Origin: Paracoccaceae bacterium
GTDB lineage: Bacteria; Pseudomonadota; Alphaproteobacteria; Rhodobacterales; Rhodobacteraceae
NCBI GenBank assembly: GCA_024304985.1
Contig: JAMWZC010000002.1
Coordinates: 62,001-126,000 of the forward strand
Reading direction: 5' to 3'
Length of the DNA stretch: 64,000 nt
Shown: positions 34,170-43,565 of the stretch, one piece after another
Layout: the number at the start of each line of letters is the position of its first letter
How positions within the stretch are numbered: position 1 is the stretch's first letter
Made by a program: the position numbers and the translations under genes
Notes under the pieces: model-generated
The model's input: only the letters and a program-made list of their open reading frames with translations
Told to the model about the DNA's origin: nothing
Database searches by the model: none

Positions 34170-35603
34170 TCAGGCCGCGCGGCGCGCTTCGGATGCAGCC
34201 AGCGGGAACACCTTGGCCGGGTTCAGCAACCACTGCGGATCAAACACGTCCTTGACCGCCATCTGGATATCCAGATCGTCGGGTGCGAATTGATTAACCA
34301 TCAAATCGCGTTTTTCGATCCCCACGCCATGTTCGCCGGTCAGGCAACCGCCCACTTCGACGCAAAGCCGCAGGATGTCGGCACCGAATGCCTCGCACAG
34401 TTCCAGATCACCGGGCTTGTTGGCATCGAACAGGATCAGCGGGTGCATGTTGCCGTCGCCTGCATGGAAGACGTTGCCAACATCCAGACCGTATTCCCTG
34501 CTCATCTCACCGATCCGGCGCAAGACGTAAGGAAGCTGGCTGACCGGAATCGTACCATCAAGGCACATGTAATCGTTGATCTGCCCCATGGCGCCAAAGG
34601 CCGATTTGCGACCGAGCCAGATCCGGGCACTTTCATCGGCAGATTTGCTTTCGCGAAGTTCGACCGGATTGTGTCGCCGGGCAATGGCAACGATCTTTTC
34701 AAGCTGCTCGTCGATCTCGGCGTCCGAACCCTCGACCTCGACGATCAGCAGCGCCTCGCAATCAGGATAGCCCGCCTTGGCAAAAGCTTCGGTCGCGCGG
34801 ATGCAGGGGCGGTCCATGAACTCGATCGCGACGGGCAGCACGCCCGCCTTGATGATGTCAGAGACACATTCGCCCGCCACCTCGTTGCTGTCGAAGCCCA
34901 TCAGGACGGGCCGCGCACCTTCGGGCTTGCGCAGGATTCGCAGGGTGGCTTCGGTCACCACACCCAGTTGGCCTTCTGACCCGCAGATTACGCCCAGAAG
35001 GTCCAGGCCCGGAGCATCCAGATGTGCTCCGCCAATTTCGACCACGGTGCCATCCATCAACACCATCGTCACACCCATCAGATTATTGGTCGTCACCCCG
35101 TATTTCAGGCAATGCGCGCCACCCGAGTTCATCGCGATATTGCCTGCAATGGCGCAGGCCAACTGGCTGGAGGGATCAGGTGCATAGAAGAAATCGTTCT
35201 CCTGCACAGCGCCGGTCACGCTCAGGTTCGTACGGCCCGATTGCACGCGGACAAAGCGGTTCTCGTAATCGGTTTCAAGCACGGCATTCATGCGCGCCAC
35301 CCCAAGGATCACGCAATCCGCCGTCGGTAGCGCACCCCCCGCCAATGAGGTGCCGGAACCGCGCGGCACTACCGGCACGCCCATCTCGTGGCAGATTCGC
35401 AGGATGTCCGACACTTCCTGCGTGGTCGAAGGCAGCACCGCCACCATGGGCGGGCAGCGATAGGCCGTAAGGGCATCACATTCATAAGCGCGGGTTTCGG
35501 CCTCAAGATGGATGACCGCATCGTTTGGCAGGACGTTCAAGAGCCGCTCGACAAGCCGGGGCTTCTTGGCCAGAATCGCGGGATTCGGGGTCGGCATGTC
35601 CAT
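34170..35603 (-). CDS. glcD: Glycolate oxidase catalytic subunit GlcD
   Basis: This 477-residue FAD enzyme oxidises glycolate (or D-lactate) to glyoxylate. The FAD_binding_4 domain shows PRGSGTSLAGGAL near residue 87, IAGNIAMNSGGAHCLKYG near 157 and EGQLGVVTEATLRI. The C-terminal FAD-oxidase domain ends with GEHGVGIEKR. First gene of the glc operon, divergent from a DUF599 gene. The intergenic region contains an ATTGGT/ACCAAT inverted repeat 20 bp upstream of its start, suggesting control by a FadR/GntR-type regulator. Confidence 0.95.
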   Translation of the reverse strand: MDMPTPNPAILAKKPRLVERLLNVLPNDAVIHLEAETRAYECDALTAYRCPPMVAVLPSTTQEVSDILRICHEMGVPVVPRGSGTSLAGGALPTADCVILGVARMNAVLETDYENRFVRVQSGRTNLSVTGAVQENDFFYAPDPSSQLACAIAGNIAMNSGGAHCLKYGVTTNNLMGVTMVLMDGTVVEIGGAHLDAPGLDLLGVICGSEGQLGVVTEATLRILRKPEGARPVLMGFDSNEVAGECVSDIIKAGVLPVAIEFMDRPCIRATEAFAKAGYPDCEALLIVEVEGSDAEIDEQLEKIVAIARRHNPVELRESKSADESARIWLGRKSAFGAMGQINDYMCLDGTIPVSQLPYVLRRIGEMSREYGLDVGNVFHAGDGNMHPLILFDANKPGDLELCEAFGADILRLCVEVGGCLTGEHGVGIEKRDLMVNQFAPDDLDIQMAVKDVFDPQWLLNPAKVFPLAASEARRAA

Positions 35604-35622
35604 CGGGGCGCTCCTCCTGCGT

Positions 35623-35645
35623 ATTGGTAAGAAAATATAACCAAT
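35623..35645. promoter_or_regulatory. Inverted repeat upstream of glcD
   Basis: ATTGGT (35623-35628) and ACCAAT (35640-35645) are perfect inverted half-sites separated by 11 AT-rich bases. The half-sites resemble FadR-subfamily GntR operators (TGGT..ACCA), but the spacer is longer than the usual few bases. The AT-rich centre may include the glcD -10 region. Confidence 0.5.
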
Positions 35646-35648
35646 TTA

Positions 35649-35660
35649 TGCCATATGGCA
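35649..35660. promoter_or_regulatory. 12-bp palindrome in the glcD-DUF599 intergenic region
   Basis: TGCCATATGGCA is a perfect palindrome directly next to the inverted repeat. A half-matching TGCCATATG lies at 26398 upstream of gabD. A regulator site is possible but unproven. Confidence 0.4.
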
Positions 35661-35690
35661 AGTCCTCATCTGACAGTCTAGGAGAGCATC

Positions 35691-36410
35691 ATGACATGGA
35701 TGGATCGCCTTGGATTGTTCGGGCCGCTGGATCTGGCGGGTTTGACACTGTTGTTCATTGGCTGGCTGTTGATCGGATGGCGGATCGAAGCCAAGGGCCG
35801 ATGGCGTCCGTCCGTCTCGATCCTGATGGCAGAGTATCGGCGCGACTGGATGCGAATGATGGTCATGCGCCAGACGCGGATTTTCGATGCGCAGGTTCTC
35901 AGTACATTGCGGCAGGGTGCGTCCTTCTTCGCTTCGGCCACAATGATCGCCATCGGCGGCGGTTTGGCCCTGATCGGCAATGCAGAACGTTTGCAAGGTG
36001 TGGCAAGCGACCTGACGATGACCAGCGATCCGATCTTTGTCTGGGAGGTGAAGCTGCTGGTCACGCTGATCTTTCTTTCCAATGCCTTTCTGAAATTCGT
36101 CTGGTCGCACCGCCTGTTCGGCTATTGTGCGATCCTGATCGCTGCCGTGCCGAACGAAGCGGATGATCCCTATGCCTTGCCCCGTGCGGCAAAGGCGGCC
36201 GAGGTGAACATCTCCGCTGCGCGCAGTTTCAACCGCGGACTGCGCTCGGTCTATTTCGCGTTGGGAAGCGCGGCATGGGTGCTGGGTGCCTGGCCTTTGA
36301 TCATCGCCACCGTGATCACACTTTCGGTTCTCTGGCGGCGCGAGTTCGCGTCGCAATCGCGGGCTGTGCTGATCGCTGACACTGATGGAAGCCGGCACAC
36401 GCAGACGTGA
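35691..36410 (+). CDS. DUF599 family membrane protein
   Basis: A 239-residue protein with four to five membrane helices (about residues 14-30, 76-96, 115-133, 203-226). A conserved cytoplasmic segment, YRRDWMRMMVMRQTRIFDAQV (about 49-69), is typical of the uncharacterised DUF599 family. It diverges from glcD with 87 bp between starts, the region holding two palindromic elements, and it precedes a secreted small protein by 36 bp. No function is known. Confidence 0.82.
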   Translation: MTWMDRLGLFGPLDLAGLTLLFIGWLLIGWRIEAKGRWRPSVSILMAEYRRDWMRMMVMRQTRIFDAQVLSTLRQGASFFASATMIAIGGGLALIGNAERLQGVASDLTMTSDPIFVWEVKLLVTLIFLSNAFLKFVWSHRLFGYCAILIAAVPNEADDPYALPRAAKAAEVNISAARSFNRGLRSVYFALGSAAWVLGAWPLIIATVITLSVLWRREFASQSRAVLIADTDGSRHTQT

Positions 36411-36446
36411 GGGCGCTGAGGGTCAACGTCCTGTTAGTGTTTCGGA

Positions 36447-36815
36447 ATGAGTATCTCCCGCAGCACAAGCCCCGCCATCGCCCTTCTGGTCGCCTGCCTG
36501 CCCGCCATGGCGGAGCCGCCGCAAATTCTGGACGTGGAGACTGGCCTTGCCGGGATGGGGTGGCGCTTTGATGTGACGCTCTCACATCCTGACAGCGGTT
36601 GGGACCATTTTGCCGATGGATGGGAGGTGCTGGATGCGGCAGGCAATCGCCTTGGCTATCGCGAGCTGTTCCATCCACATGTCGATGAACAACCCTTCAC
36701 GCGAAGCCTTCGCAACGTGATGATCCCCGATGGCACGACCGAAGTGTTCATCCGTGTCCGTTGCAACCGCGACAACTGGTCCGGCGCCTTGCACCCTGTG
36801 GCGTTGAAACGCTAG
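36447..36815 (+). CDS. Small exported protein of unknown function
   Basis: A 122-residue protein with an N-terminal signal peptide (residues 1-22, cleavage probably after AMA). The mature part looks like an all-beta domain: WRFDVTLSHPDSGWDHFADGW then TTEVFIRVRCNRDNWSG. The pattern is common in marine alphaproteobacteria, but I recognise no named family. It lies 36 bp downstream of the DUF599 gene and converges on the membrane protein gene at 36819, the stops being 3 bp apart. Confidence 0.72.
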   Translation: MSISRSTSPAIALLVACLPAMAEPPQILDVETGLAGMGWRFDVTLSHPDSGWDHFADGWEVLDAAGNRLGYRELFHPHVDEQPFTRSLRNVMIPDGTTEVFIRVRCNRDNWSGALHPVALKR

Positions 36816-36818
36816 GGA

Positions 36819-38867
36819 TCAGCGGCGTCCTTCACGCAGCCAGGCACCGACAATCAGACCCGACGCCAGAAGCAATACCAGCCAAGCAGGCAGCAACGGG
36901 GTCTGCCGCAGGTCACGGGTTTCGAAAGCCTCGCGAGGGGTCAGGCCGATCCAGCCGCGCCCTGCTGCGGGACGTCCCTGGCTGACATTGCGGATAGCAG
37001 GGATGCCATCGACCAAAGGCAGGACTCCACCACGCAGCGAGTCGATGGCGGGCTGCATCACCTCGCCCGTGGCAATGGTCTGCTCGAATTCGCGCGGCGC
37101 AGCGGGTCCAAGTCCTATCACTGAGGACTGATCGCCATCCGTCAGACGGTAAAGTCCGATCTCTGGTCCCTCATAGATCGCTTCGAACCGTCCGGGGCTG
37201 ACCTCGGTCAGGGGCAGTTCCACTTCGTCGCCGCTTGGCGTTGTCACCGTGACTGGCCCTGCGCTGTCTTCCAGCGTGCGGCGAATGATCCGCATCGTCT
37301 GACCCGTGGGTTCGGCCCAGATCGCCTCTTCCTCAAGCTCGGGTTCCTTCATCATCCAATGGGCCAGTCGTCGCAGCAATTCCAGTTGCGGGCCGCCCCC
37401 TTCATAGCCGCGATCCCAGAGCCACGCCTGATCCGACGCCAGAAGCGCGATACGGCCCTCATCCACACGGTCAAGGATCAGCAGAGGTCGATCCTCTACA
37501 CCCGACATCACGACATTTCCACGCTCTGTCTCAAGGTCGATCTGACGGAGCCACCGACCCCAGGCATCCTCGCCCTCGGGCGCCAGTCCCGCAGTCACCG
37601 GATGCCGTTCGCCCAGATCGGTAATCTGGGGCACGAAGCCCTGTTCGATCACGCGGGCGGTGGGGCGGGCCGGCAGGACCGTGGACAAGGGCGAGCGATA
37701 CAGCGACGCTGCGGTCGCAAAGTCCGGTCCGGCGGCCACCAGTACAGCCCCACCGTTGCGCACATAGGCGGCCACGTTTTCAAGATAGAGCGAGGGCAGA
37801 ATGCCGCGCCGTTTGTAGCGGTCGAAGATGATCAGGTCGAAATCCTCGATCTTCTCCATGAACAACTCGCGCGTGGGAAAGGCGATCAGCGAAAGTTCCG
37901 ACACGGGCACGCCGTCCTGCTTGTCTGGCGGGCGCAGGATCGTGAAATGCACAAGATCGACCGAACTGTCGGATTTCAGCAGGTTGCGCCATGTCCGCCC
38001 ACCCGCATGGGGTTGACCCGACACCAGCAGGACACGCAGACGGTCGCGCACCCCGTTGATCTGCACCAGCGCCGTATTGTTGCGGTCGGTCAACTCGCCC
38101 TCAGCCTCGGGCACCGTGAACTGGATCACGTTGCGCCCACCATGCGGCAGCGTGACGGGAAGGTCGAAGGTGCGACCAATCTCGACCTCGTAACGCTGCG
38201 GTTCTCCGCCATCGACCGAGATTTCAAGCGGCGCGTTGGTCATGCCTTCGGGCACGGCCCCCATATCCTCGATCCGCAGGGACAAAGTCACAGGCTCCCC
38301 GAGGATGGCAAAAGCCGGAGCGTTCTCGATGATCAGACGGCGGTCCCAATCGTCTGGCAGACCCGTGTGCAGCAGATGCAGCGGTGCCGGGAGATCGGGC
38401 GCGCGGTCCATATCGTGAATGCGCCCGTCGCTGAGCGCCACGATCCCTGCAATACGGCCACGCGGCTCCTGCGCCAGAGCTTCGTTCAGGGCGGTCATCA
38501 TCTGCGTGCCGGTATCGCCTTCCCCATCGGGCACTTCGATGCGGCGCACCTCCGTATTGGCGCGAGCAGCCAGTTCGGTTTCCAGCCTGTCCGCCGCCTC
38601 AACTGTGCGGACTGCACGGTCGCCCAGCGCCTGACTGGACGAGCCGTCCACCAGCATCAGCACGATGTCGGACAGAGGGGTGCGATCTTCCTCCTGCCAG
38701 CCGGGGCCGGTCAGGGCGGCGAGCACCACTATCCCCGCAAGCAGGCGCAACGGCCAGCCGGACAAGCCGCGAACCAGCGCCAGCAAGCCGGCAACCACAA
38801 CGATCCCGCCCAGAACCGCCAGAACTGCCCAGGGCAGCAATGGGTCAAATATGATCTGCCCCGTCAT
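36819..38867 (-). CDS. Large membrane protein with vWA/glutamine-amidotransferase-like domains (MoxR system)
   Basis: A 682-residue protein with two N-terminal helices (about 12-30 and 38-52) and one C-terminal helix (about 658-675). Between them lies a vWA-like extracytoplasmic domain with VLMLVDGSSSQALGD near residue 68 and VALSDGRIHDM. A class I glutamine-amidotransferase-like fold follows (about 275-500, with LRVLLVSGQPHAGGR and DFDLIIFDRYKRRG) without an obvious catalytic Cys. Last gene of a four-gene unit, starting in a 4-nt overlap with the DUF4159 gene. Function unknown. Confidence 0.82.
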   Translation of the reverse strand: MTGQIIFDPLLPWAVLAVLGGIVVVAGLLALVRGLSGWPLRLLAGIVVLAALTGPGWQEEDRTPLSDIVLMLVDGSSSQALGDRAVRTVEAADRLETELAARANTEVRRIEVPDGEGDTGTQMMTALNEALAQEPRGRIAGIVALSDGRIHDMDRAPDLPAPLHLLHTGLPDDWDRRLIIENAPAFAILGEPVTLSLRIEDMGAVPEGMTNAPLEISVDGGEPQRYEVEIGRTFDLPVTLPHGGRNVIQFTVPEAEGELTDRNNTALVQINGVRDRLRVLLVSGQPHAGGRTWRNLLKSDSSVDLVHFTILRPPDKQDGVPVSELSLIAFPTRELFMEKIEDFDLIIFDRYKRRGILPSLYLENVAAYVRNGGAVLVAAGPDFATAASLYRSPLSTVLPARPTARVIEQGFVPQITDLGERHPVTAGLAPEGEDAWGRWLRQIDLETERGNVVMSGVEDRPLLILDRVDEGRIALLASDQAWLWDRGYEGGGPQLELLRRLAHWMMKEPELEEEAIWAEPTGQTMRIIRRTLEDSAGPVTVTTPSGDEVELPLTEVSPGRFEAIYEGPEIGLYRLTDGDQSSVIGLGPAAPREFEQTIATGEVMQPAIDSLRGGVLPLVDGIPAIRNVSQGRPAAGRGWIGLTPREAFETRDLRQTPLLPAWLVLLLASGLIVGAWLREGRR

Positions 38868-41611
38868 TGGCCCAACCTGTCCAGAAGTGCGGGCACATGG
38901 ACCTGATCGGATTTGTAGTTTCCGGTCAGCACATGCATCACCAGATTGATACCGAAACGAAACGCCAGTTCCCGCTGCCGTTCGCCCCCGAAGCCACGCC
39001 CGACGGGGTAAAGCGCATTGCCGCGGTTGTCGATCGCCCAGGCTGCGGCCCAGTCATTGCCGCCGATCACAACAGGTGTGACCCCGTCATTGAGATTACG
39101 AAACGGCATCCCCTCGATCTGTTCGGCATCGGCAGGGGCGGCTTCGACCCAGACGTCACGGGCCGTATGGCGGCCGGGAAAATCCTGCAAAAGATAGAAG
39201 GTGCGCGTGATGACGTGATCCTCGGGGATCGGCTCCAGCGCGGGAATGTCCAGTGAGGCGGCCAGTTGTTGCAGCTTGCGTCCATTGGGGCTGGCTGCGC
39301 CGAAACCGGCCACATCTGCGTCGCGTGTATCGAACAGGATCATGCCACCCGATCGCAGGTAACGGTTCAGTTTCTCATAAGCTTCAACCGAAGGAGTCGG
39401 CTGATCCGGAGTGATCGGCCAATACAGAAACGGAAACAGGCCAATTTCGTCAGTTTCCAGATTGACGGCCATCGGTTCGCCAGGTTCGACCGAGGTGCGG
39501 AAGAACAGTGTCTCGGACAGGCCGCGCAAACCAGCTTGCGCCATCTCGTCCAGTTGGCGGTCGCCCGTCACGATATGCCCCAGTTTCAGTTCTGTCGTCG
39601 CGGCTATGGCAAAGGCATCATCGGCCAAGGCATCGCGCGGCATGGCGGACAACGCCGCCACGACGATCACCGCGGCCCGCGCGCCAAGCAAACGACCCGA
39701 CAGCGCAAGCGAGGCGATCACGTCAGCCAGCAACAGGGCTAGGGCACCTGCCAGCAGCCAGCCCGCCAAAGGGGTTTCCGCCGGTCGGGACAACCCTTCC
39801 ACCGGGATACGGGACGGCCAGCTTGCAGGTTCCAGCACGGTATCCGCCGACATCGTGTTGCGTGCGACGCGGCGGTCGCCACCATCGTACAGACCGGGGC
39901 GCAGGTCAGGGCCGAGCGAGTCGGAGAGAAGCGCCGCACCATCAACGCCAGGCAGGGTCTGCGCATCCTGCACCCGGCCTGCGCCATCCAGAACAGTCAC
40001 GGGTTGCCACGTCGTGCCTTCCATATCCTCGGCATCCAAACCTTGCCCCAGTGAGGATACCGCGAGACGATCCAGCATCCGCACGAACAAGCCAGAGAGC
40101 GGAAGACTGGACCATTCCGCATTGGCGGTCACGTGGATCAGCACGACCTGCCCTTGTCCGACGGGTTTGCGTGTTACCAAAGGCGTGCCATCGGTCAGTT
40201 GCGCGATCACACGGTCGGCCAAGGTCGGGTCGGGCTGCGCCATGACCTGGGCGGTCACGGTGACGTCATCCGGGATCGGGAGGCCGAAAAAGGGGCTGTC
40301 CTCGCTAAAGGGTGCCAGCGTCTTGGGATCGCCCCAACTCATCGCGCCGCCAACCGTGCGACCACCGGCCCGCAAACGGACGGGCATAAGGGGATGTTCC
40401 TCGGTCCGGCTCACCTCGCTTGCAGCAAGGCGGGGGCCTGCAAAGCGCAGCAAAAGACCGCCAGCTTCGGTCCATTCCATCAACGCGTCTTCTTCGGACG
40501 GTGACAAAGTTGCCACATCGGCCAGAATGACGACGTCGGGATTGGCCGGCAGCACATCGGCCAGACCACCCTCCAGCAAATCGGCGTTTGGTGCCAAGGC
40601 CTGCCGCAGGTAATGCAGCGGAGACAGCAGTTCCAGCCCCTCGCGGTCATCGCGCCCGGCAATCAGCGCCACTTCACGGCGGCTGAGGCTGTCGTCGGAC
40701 AGCGCCACAGCACCGGCGCTGCGGATGCCTTCGATCTCGAAACGTGTGATTCTGGCGCGCAATTCCGCAGGCAGGCTGGCTTCGGTCAGGGCTTCAGTCT
40801 CGCCCGCCTCGAAACGCAGCGGCAGCGTAGTCAGGATACGCGGTGTCCCGGAAGGGTCCAGACCATGCGCCGCGATCGTGAATTCCTGTGCACCACCGGC
40901 CGCAGCCCGTCTTGCCGCCAGTTGCAGCACACCATCCTGATAGACAGCGGGCAAAAGCGCCACGGGTGTACGACCCGACGCAAACACACGCACCGGGCCA
41001 CGAGATTCAAGCGCCTCCAGCATAGTGTCGCGGCCATCCATTGTCAGACCGTCCGTGAACCAAAGCGTCTCGAACCCGCCTTCTGGCAACAATTCAACTG
41101 CGCGGGCAATCATGTCGGAGGTGGCTGTCCACGGCTGCGGGGCCAGCCCTGCGATGCGAGATCGCCACAGATCTGCGGACTGAAACGCGGCCTCCTCGGG
41201 GGCAGTCAGGCGCAAGACGGCCGCTGTGCGTCCCTCGCGTCCGGCTTCTGCCAGAAGCCGATCGGCCAGCTCGGCACGGCTGGTCCAGTCCTGCGCTCCC
41301 GGCCAGCCGCCGTCCATCACGATCAGAACCGGGCCCGTGCCCGGCTGACGATCCTGCTGCGGATTCAGGACAGGGCCCGCCAAACCGATGATCACCGCCG
41401 CCACAGCCAGCATCCGCAGCAACAAGAGCCACCAAGGCGTGCGGTCCGTGACGCTGTCATCATCCTTGAGGCCCAGCAGCAAGGCTACGCCGGGAAAGCG
41501 GCGGCGGATCGGTGCGGGCGGGACCGCGCGCAAGATGATCCAGAGGATCGGCAGCGCCAAAAGCCCCAGCAGCAACCACGGGGCCGCAAAGCCTATGGGA
41601 CCGAGCATCAT
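38864..41611 (-). CDS. BatA-like / DUF4159 domain membrane protein
   Basis: A 915-residue protein. The N terminus (residues 1-80) is an aerotolerance-regulator BatA-type segment with two helices, and a vWA-like domain follows (LIVMDGGWPGAQDW). Two membrane helices lie near residues 635-680, and the C terminus (about 695-905) is DUF4159, with the blocks FPFLYWPITPDQPTPS and GGMILFDTRDAD. Both neighbours overlap it by 4 nt. The family is widespread next to MoxR ATPases and DUF58 proteins, but its role is unknown. Confidence 0.85.
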   Translation of the reverse strand: MMLGPIGFAAPWLLLGLLALPILWIILRAVPPAPIRRRFPGVALLLGLKDDDSVTDRTPWWLLLLRMLAVAAVIIGLAGPVLNPQQDRQPGTGPVLIVMDGGWPGAQDWTSRAELADRLLAEAGREGRTAAVLRLTAPEEAAFQSADLWRSRIAGLAPQPWTATSDMIARAVELLPEGGFETLWFTDGLTMDGRDTMLEALESRGPVRVFASGRTPVALLPAVYQDGVLQLAARRAAAGGAQEFTIAAHGLDPSGTPRILTTLPLRFEAGETEALTEASLPAELRARITRFEIEGIRSAGAVALSDDSLSRREVALIAGRDDREGLELLSPLHYLRQALAPNADLLEGGLADVLPANPDVVILADVATLSPSEEDALMEWTEAGGLLLRFAGPRLAASEVSRTEEHPLMPVRLRAGGRTVGGAMSWGDPKTLAPFSEDSPFFGLPIPDDVTVTAQVMAQPDPTLADRVIAQLTDGTPLVTRKPVGQGQVVLIHVTANAEWSSLPLSGLFVRMLDRLAVSSLGQGLDAEDMEGTTWQPVTVLDGAGRVQDAQTLPGVDGAALLSDSLGPDLRPGLYDGGDRRVARNTMSADTVLEPASWPSRIPVEGLSRPAETPLAGWLLAGALALLLADVIASLALSGRLLGARAAVIVVAALSAMPRDALADDAFAIAATTELKLGHIVTGDRQLDEMAQAGLRGLSETLFFRTSVEPGEPMAVNLETDEIGLFPFLYWPITPDQPTPSVEAYEKLNRYLRSGGMILFDTRDADVAGFGAASPNGRKLQQLAASLDIPALEPIPEDHVITRTFYLLQDFPGRHTARDVWVEAAPADAEQIEGMPFRNLNDGVTPVVIGGNDWAAAWAIDNRGNALYPVGRGFGGERQRELAFRFGINLVMHVLTGNYKSDQVHVPALLDRLGQ

Positions 41612-42492
41612 GTCCTAGCCCCCCGTTCCAGCGCGCGCCAGATCCACAGCAGCGCTGATTGCGCCGAGGCATCAGTGTGATGGCACTGATATTGCCAACC
41701 GGTCGCGGCGCAGAGATCGGACAGTTCCGCCTTGCGTTCTGCCAGCCGTTCCAGATAGCGCCCGCGCAGATCACCAGCCTTCAGGGTTTCATGGGCCAAT
41801 GTGCCGCCCATGCTCTGGAAAATCGTGCGGCCTTGAAAGGGGAATGCTTCTTCGGTGGGGTCCAACACTTGTAGAAGAATACCACGCACACCACGATCAG
41901 CGGCTTTGGTCAAAGCAGCCTGCACGGGGGCAATATCCGAAAGGAAATCAGACACAAACATGGCCCGCGCCTGCGGAATCATCGCCCGCGCTTCGGGAAT
42001 GCCATAGTCGGTTTCGTCATCGCGGCTGAGCATTTCGGCGAGGCGCAGAAGTTGAGCATTGCCCCGGCGCGGAGGCAGGGTCGTGCCGGTCAGACCCACC
42101 CGTTCGCCACCGCGGACCAGAAGCACCGCGACCGACAGTGCCAATAACCGGGCGCGATCGGCCTTTTCAGGCAAGTTAGGGTCTGATGTGAAACGCATCG
42201 AAGCGGCCTGATCGACCCAGAGCATGACACTTTGCGCGATTTGCCATTCCCGTTCGCGCACGAATTGGGTGTCGCCTCGTGCGGAGCGGCGCCAGTCGAT
42301 TGTCCGGACCGGGTCACCCTGCTGCACTGGCCGGTATTGCCAAAAATCATCCCCCTGTCCGGCGCGGCGGCGACCATGTTCGCCCATCAGCACGGTGCCT
42401 GCCAGATGCTCGGCCCGCGCCAGAAGCGGGGGGAAGCGGGCGGCCTCGGCCTCGGCTCTTGCGCGCAGGGTCAGGGGTTGGGTTTGTGTCAC
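41608..42492 (-). CDS. DUF58 domain protein
   Basis: A 294-residue cytoplasmic DUF58 protein, the usual partner of MoxR ATPases. The conserved block GDDFWQYRPVQQGDPVRTIDWRRSAR lies at about residues 47-72, followed by a vWA-like region (SVMLWVDQAASMRF). I chose the GTG at 42492, which overlaps the moxR stop (GTGA) in the same manner as every other junction of this operon. An ATG further upstream would extend deep into moxR. It is thought to work as an adaptor or substrate of the MoxR chaperone; no direct evidence here. Confidence 0.88.
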   Translation of the reverse strand: MTQTQPLTLRARAEAEAARFPPLLARAEHLAGTVLMGEHGRRRAGQGDDFWQYRPVQQGDPVRTIDWRRSARGDTQFVREREWQIAQSVMLWVDQAASMRFTSDPNLPEKADRARLLALSVAVLLVRGGERVGLTGTTLPPRRGNAQLLRLAEMLSRDDETDYGIPEARAMIPQARAMFVSDFLSDIAPVQAALTKAADRGVRGILLQVLDPTEEAFPFQGRTIFQSMGGTLAHETLKAGDLRGRYLERLAERKAELSDLCAATGWQYQCHHTDASAQSALLWIWRALERGART

Positions 42493-43496
42493 GCCGCCGC
42501 CTCGATCCGCGTGATGCGGGCGGCGGTGTCGGTGATCAGGCCAGTCAACGTATCGCCACGGGCACGGGCGGCGAAGTTCAGCGCCATCCGATGCGTCAGC
42601 ACGGGCCGCGCCATCGCGACCACATCTTCGACAGAAGGAGCAAGCCGTCCTTGCAGCAGCGCCCGCGCCCGCACCGTGAGCATCATGGCCTGCGCCGCAC
42701 GCGGACCGGGACCCCACGCCACGGTCTGACGCACACGTTCATCAGCCGTGGCATCATCAGGGCGGAAGGCGCGGACCAGATCAAGGATCGCCTCGACCAC
42801 GGCGTCACCCACGGGCATCCGCCGCAGCAGGGTCTGCGCCGCAAGCAATTCGCCATCGGTAAAGACCTGGTGCGCCTCTTCCTCGACCACGCCGGTGGTG
42901 GCGATCAGAATATCCCGCTCGGTTGCGCGGTCGGGATATTGTACGTCGATCTGCACCAGAAAACGGTCAAGCTGCGCTTCGGGCAGCGGGTAAGTGCCTT
43001 CCTGTTCGATAGGGTTCTGCGTTGCCAGCACATGGAACGGCCTGCCAAGCGGGCGATCCTGCCCGGCGACGGTGACGCGGCGTTCTTGCATCGCCTGCAA
43101 CAGCGCGGATTGCGTTCGCGGGCTGGCGCGGTTGATCTCATCCGCCATCAGAAGCTGACAGAAGATCGGGCCTTCCACGAAACGAAAGGCACGGCGGCCA
43201 TCGGCATCGGTTTCCAGCACCTCGGACCCAAGAATGTCGGCAGGCATCAGATCAGGCGTGAATTGCACGCGGTTGCCATGCAGACCCATCACGGTCGACA
43301 GGGTTTCCACCAGACGGGTCTTGCCCAGACCCGGCAGACCGATCAGCAGGCCATGCCCGCCGCAAAGCAGCGCCGAGAGCGTCAGGTCCACGACCTGCTC
43401 CTGCCCGATGAAACGGCGAGTGATTGAGGAGCGGGCCTGCGCCAGCTTGTCCTCAAGCACTTCGATACCGGCAACCAGATCGGCGTGATCGGACAT
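42489..43496 (-). CDS. MoxR-family AAA+ ATPase
   Basis: A 335-residue AAA+ protein. Walker A is GLPGLGKTRL near residue 60, Walker B is LLMADEINRASPRTQ near 118, sensor 1 is VLATQNPIEQEGTYPLPEAQLDRF, and a C-terminal helical domain follows. MoxR ATPases act as chaperones for vWA-domain proteins in metal insertion or envelope stress. The ATG at 43496 has AGGAGGGA upstream. First gene of the four-gene unit, divergent from the DUF1285 gene. Confidence 0.93.
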   Translation of the reverse strand: MSDHADLVAGIEVLEDKLAQARSSITRRFIGQEQVVDLTLSALLCGGHGLLIGLPGLGKTRLVETLSTVMGLHGNRVQFTPDLMPADILGSEVLETDADGRRAFRFVEGPIFCQLLMADEINRASPRTQSALLQAMQERRVTVAGQDRPLGRPFHVLATQNPIEQEGTYPLPEAQLDRFLVQIDVQYPDRATERDILIATTGVVEEEAHQVFTDGELLAAQTLLRRMPVGDAVVEAILDLVRAFRPDDATADERVRQTVAWGPGPRAAQAMMLTVRARALLQGRLAPSVEDVVAMARPVLTHRMALNFAARARGDTLTGLITDTAARITRIEAAA

Positions 43497-43565
43497 GGCA
43501 ATCCCTCCTTTGAACCCTAACTTGTTATGATGATAGTATCGCGCGAAAGGGAAATGGCAAAAGCA

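Noticed and set aside
37359-38906. A 515-codon plus-strand open frame opposite the membrane protein of the MoxR system
   Set aside because: It is antisense to a gene with clear domains and operon overlaps; its own translation has no domain or ribosome site.
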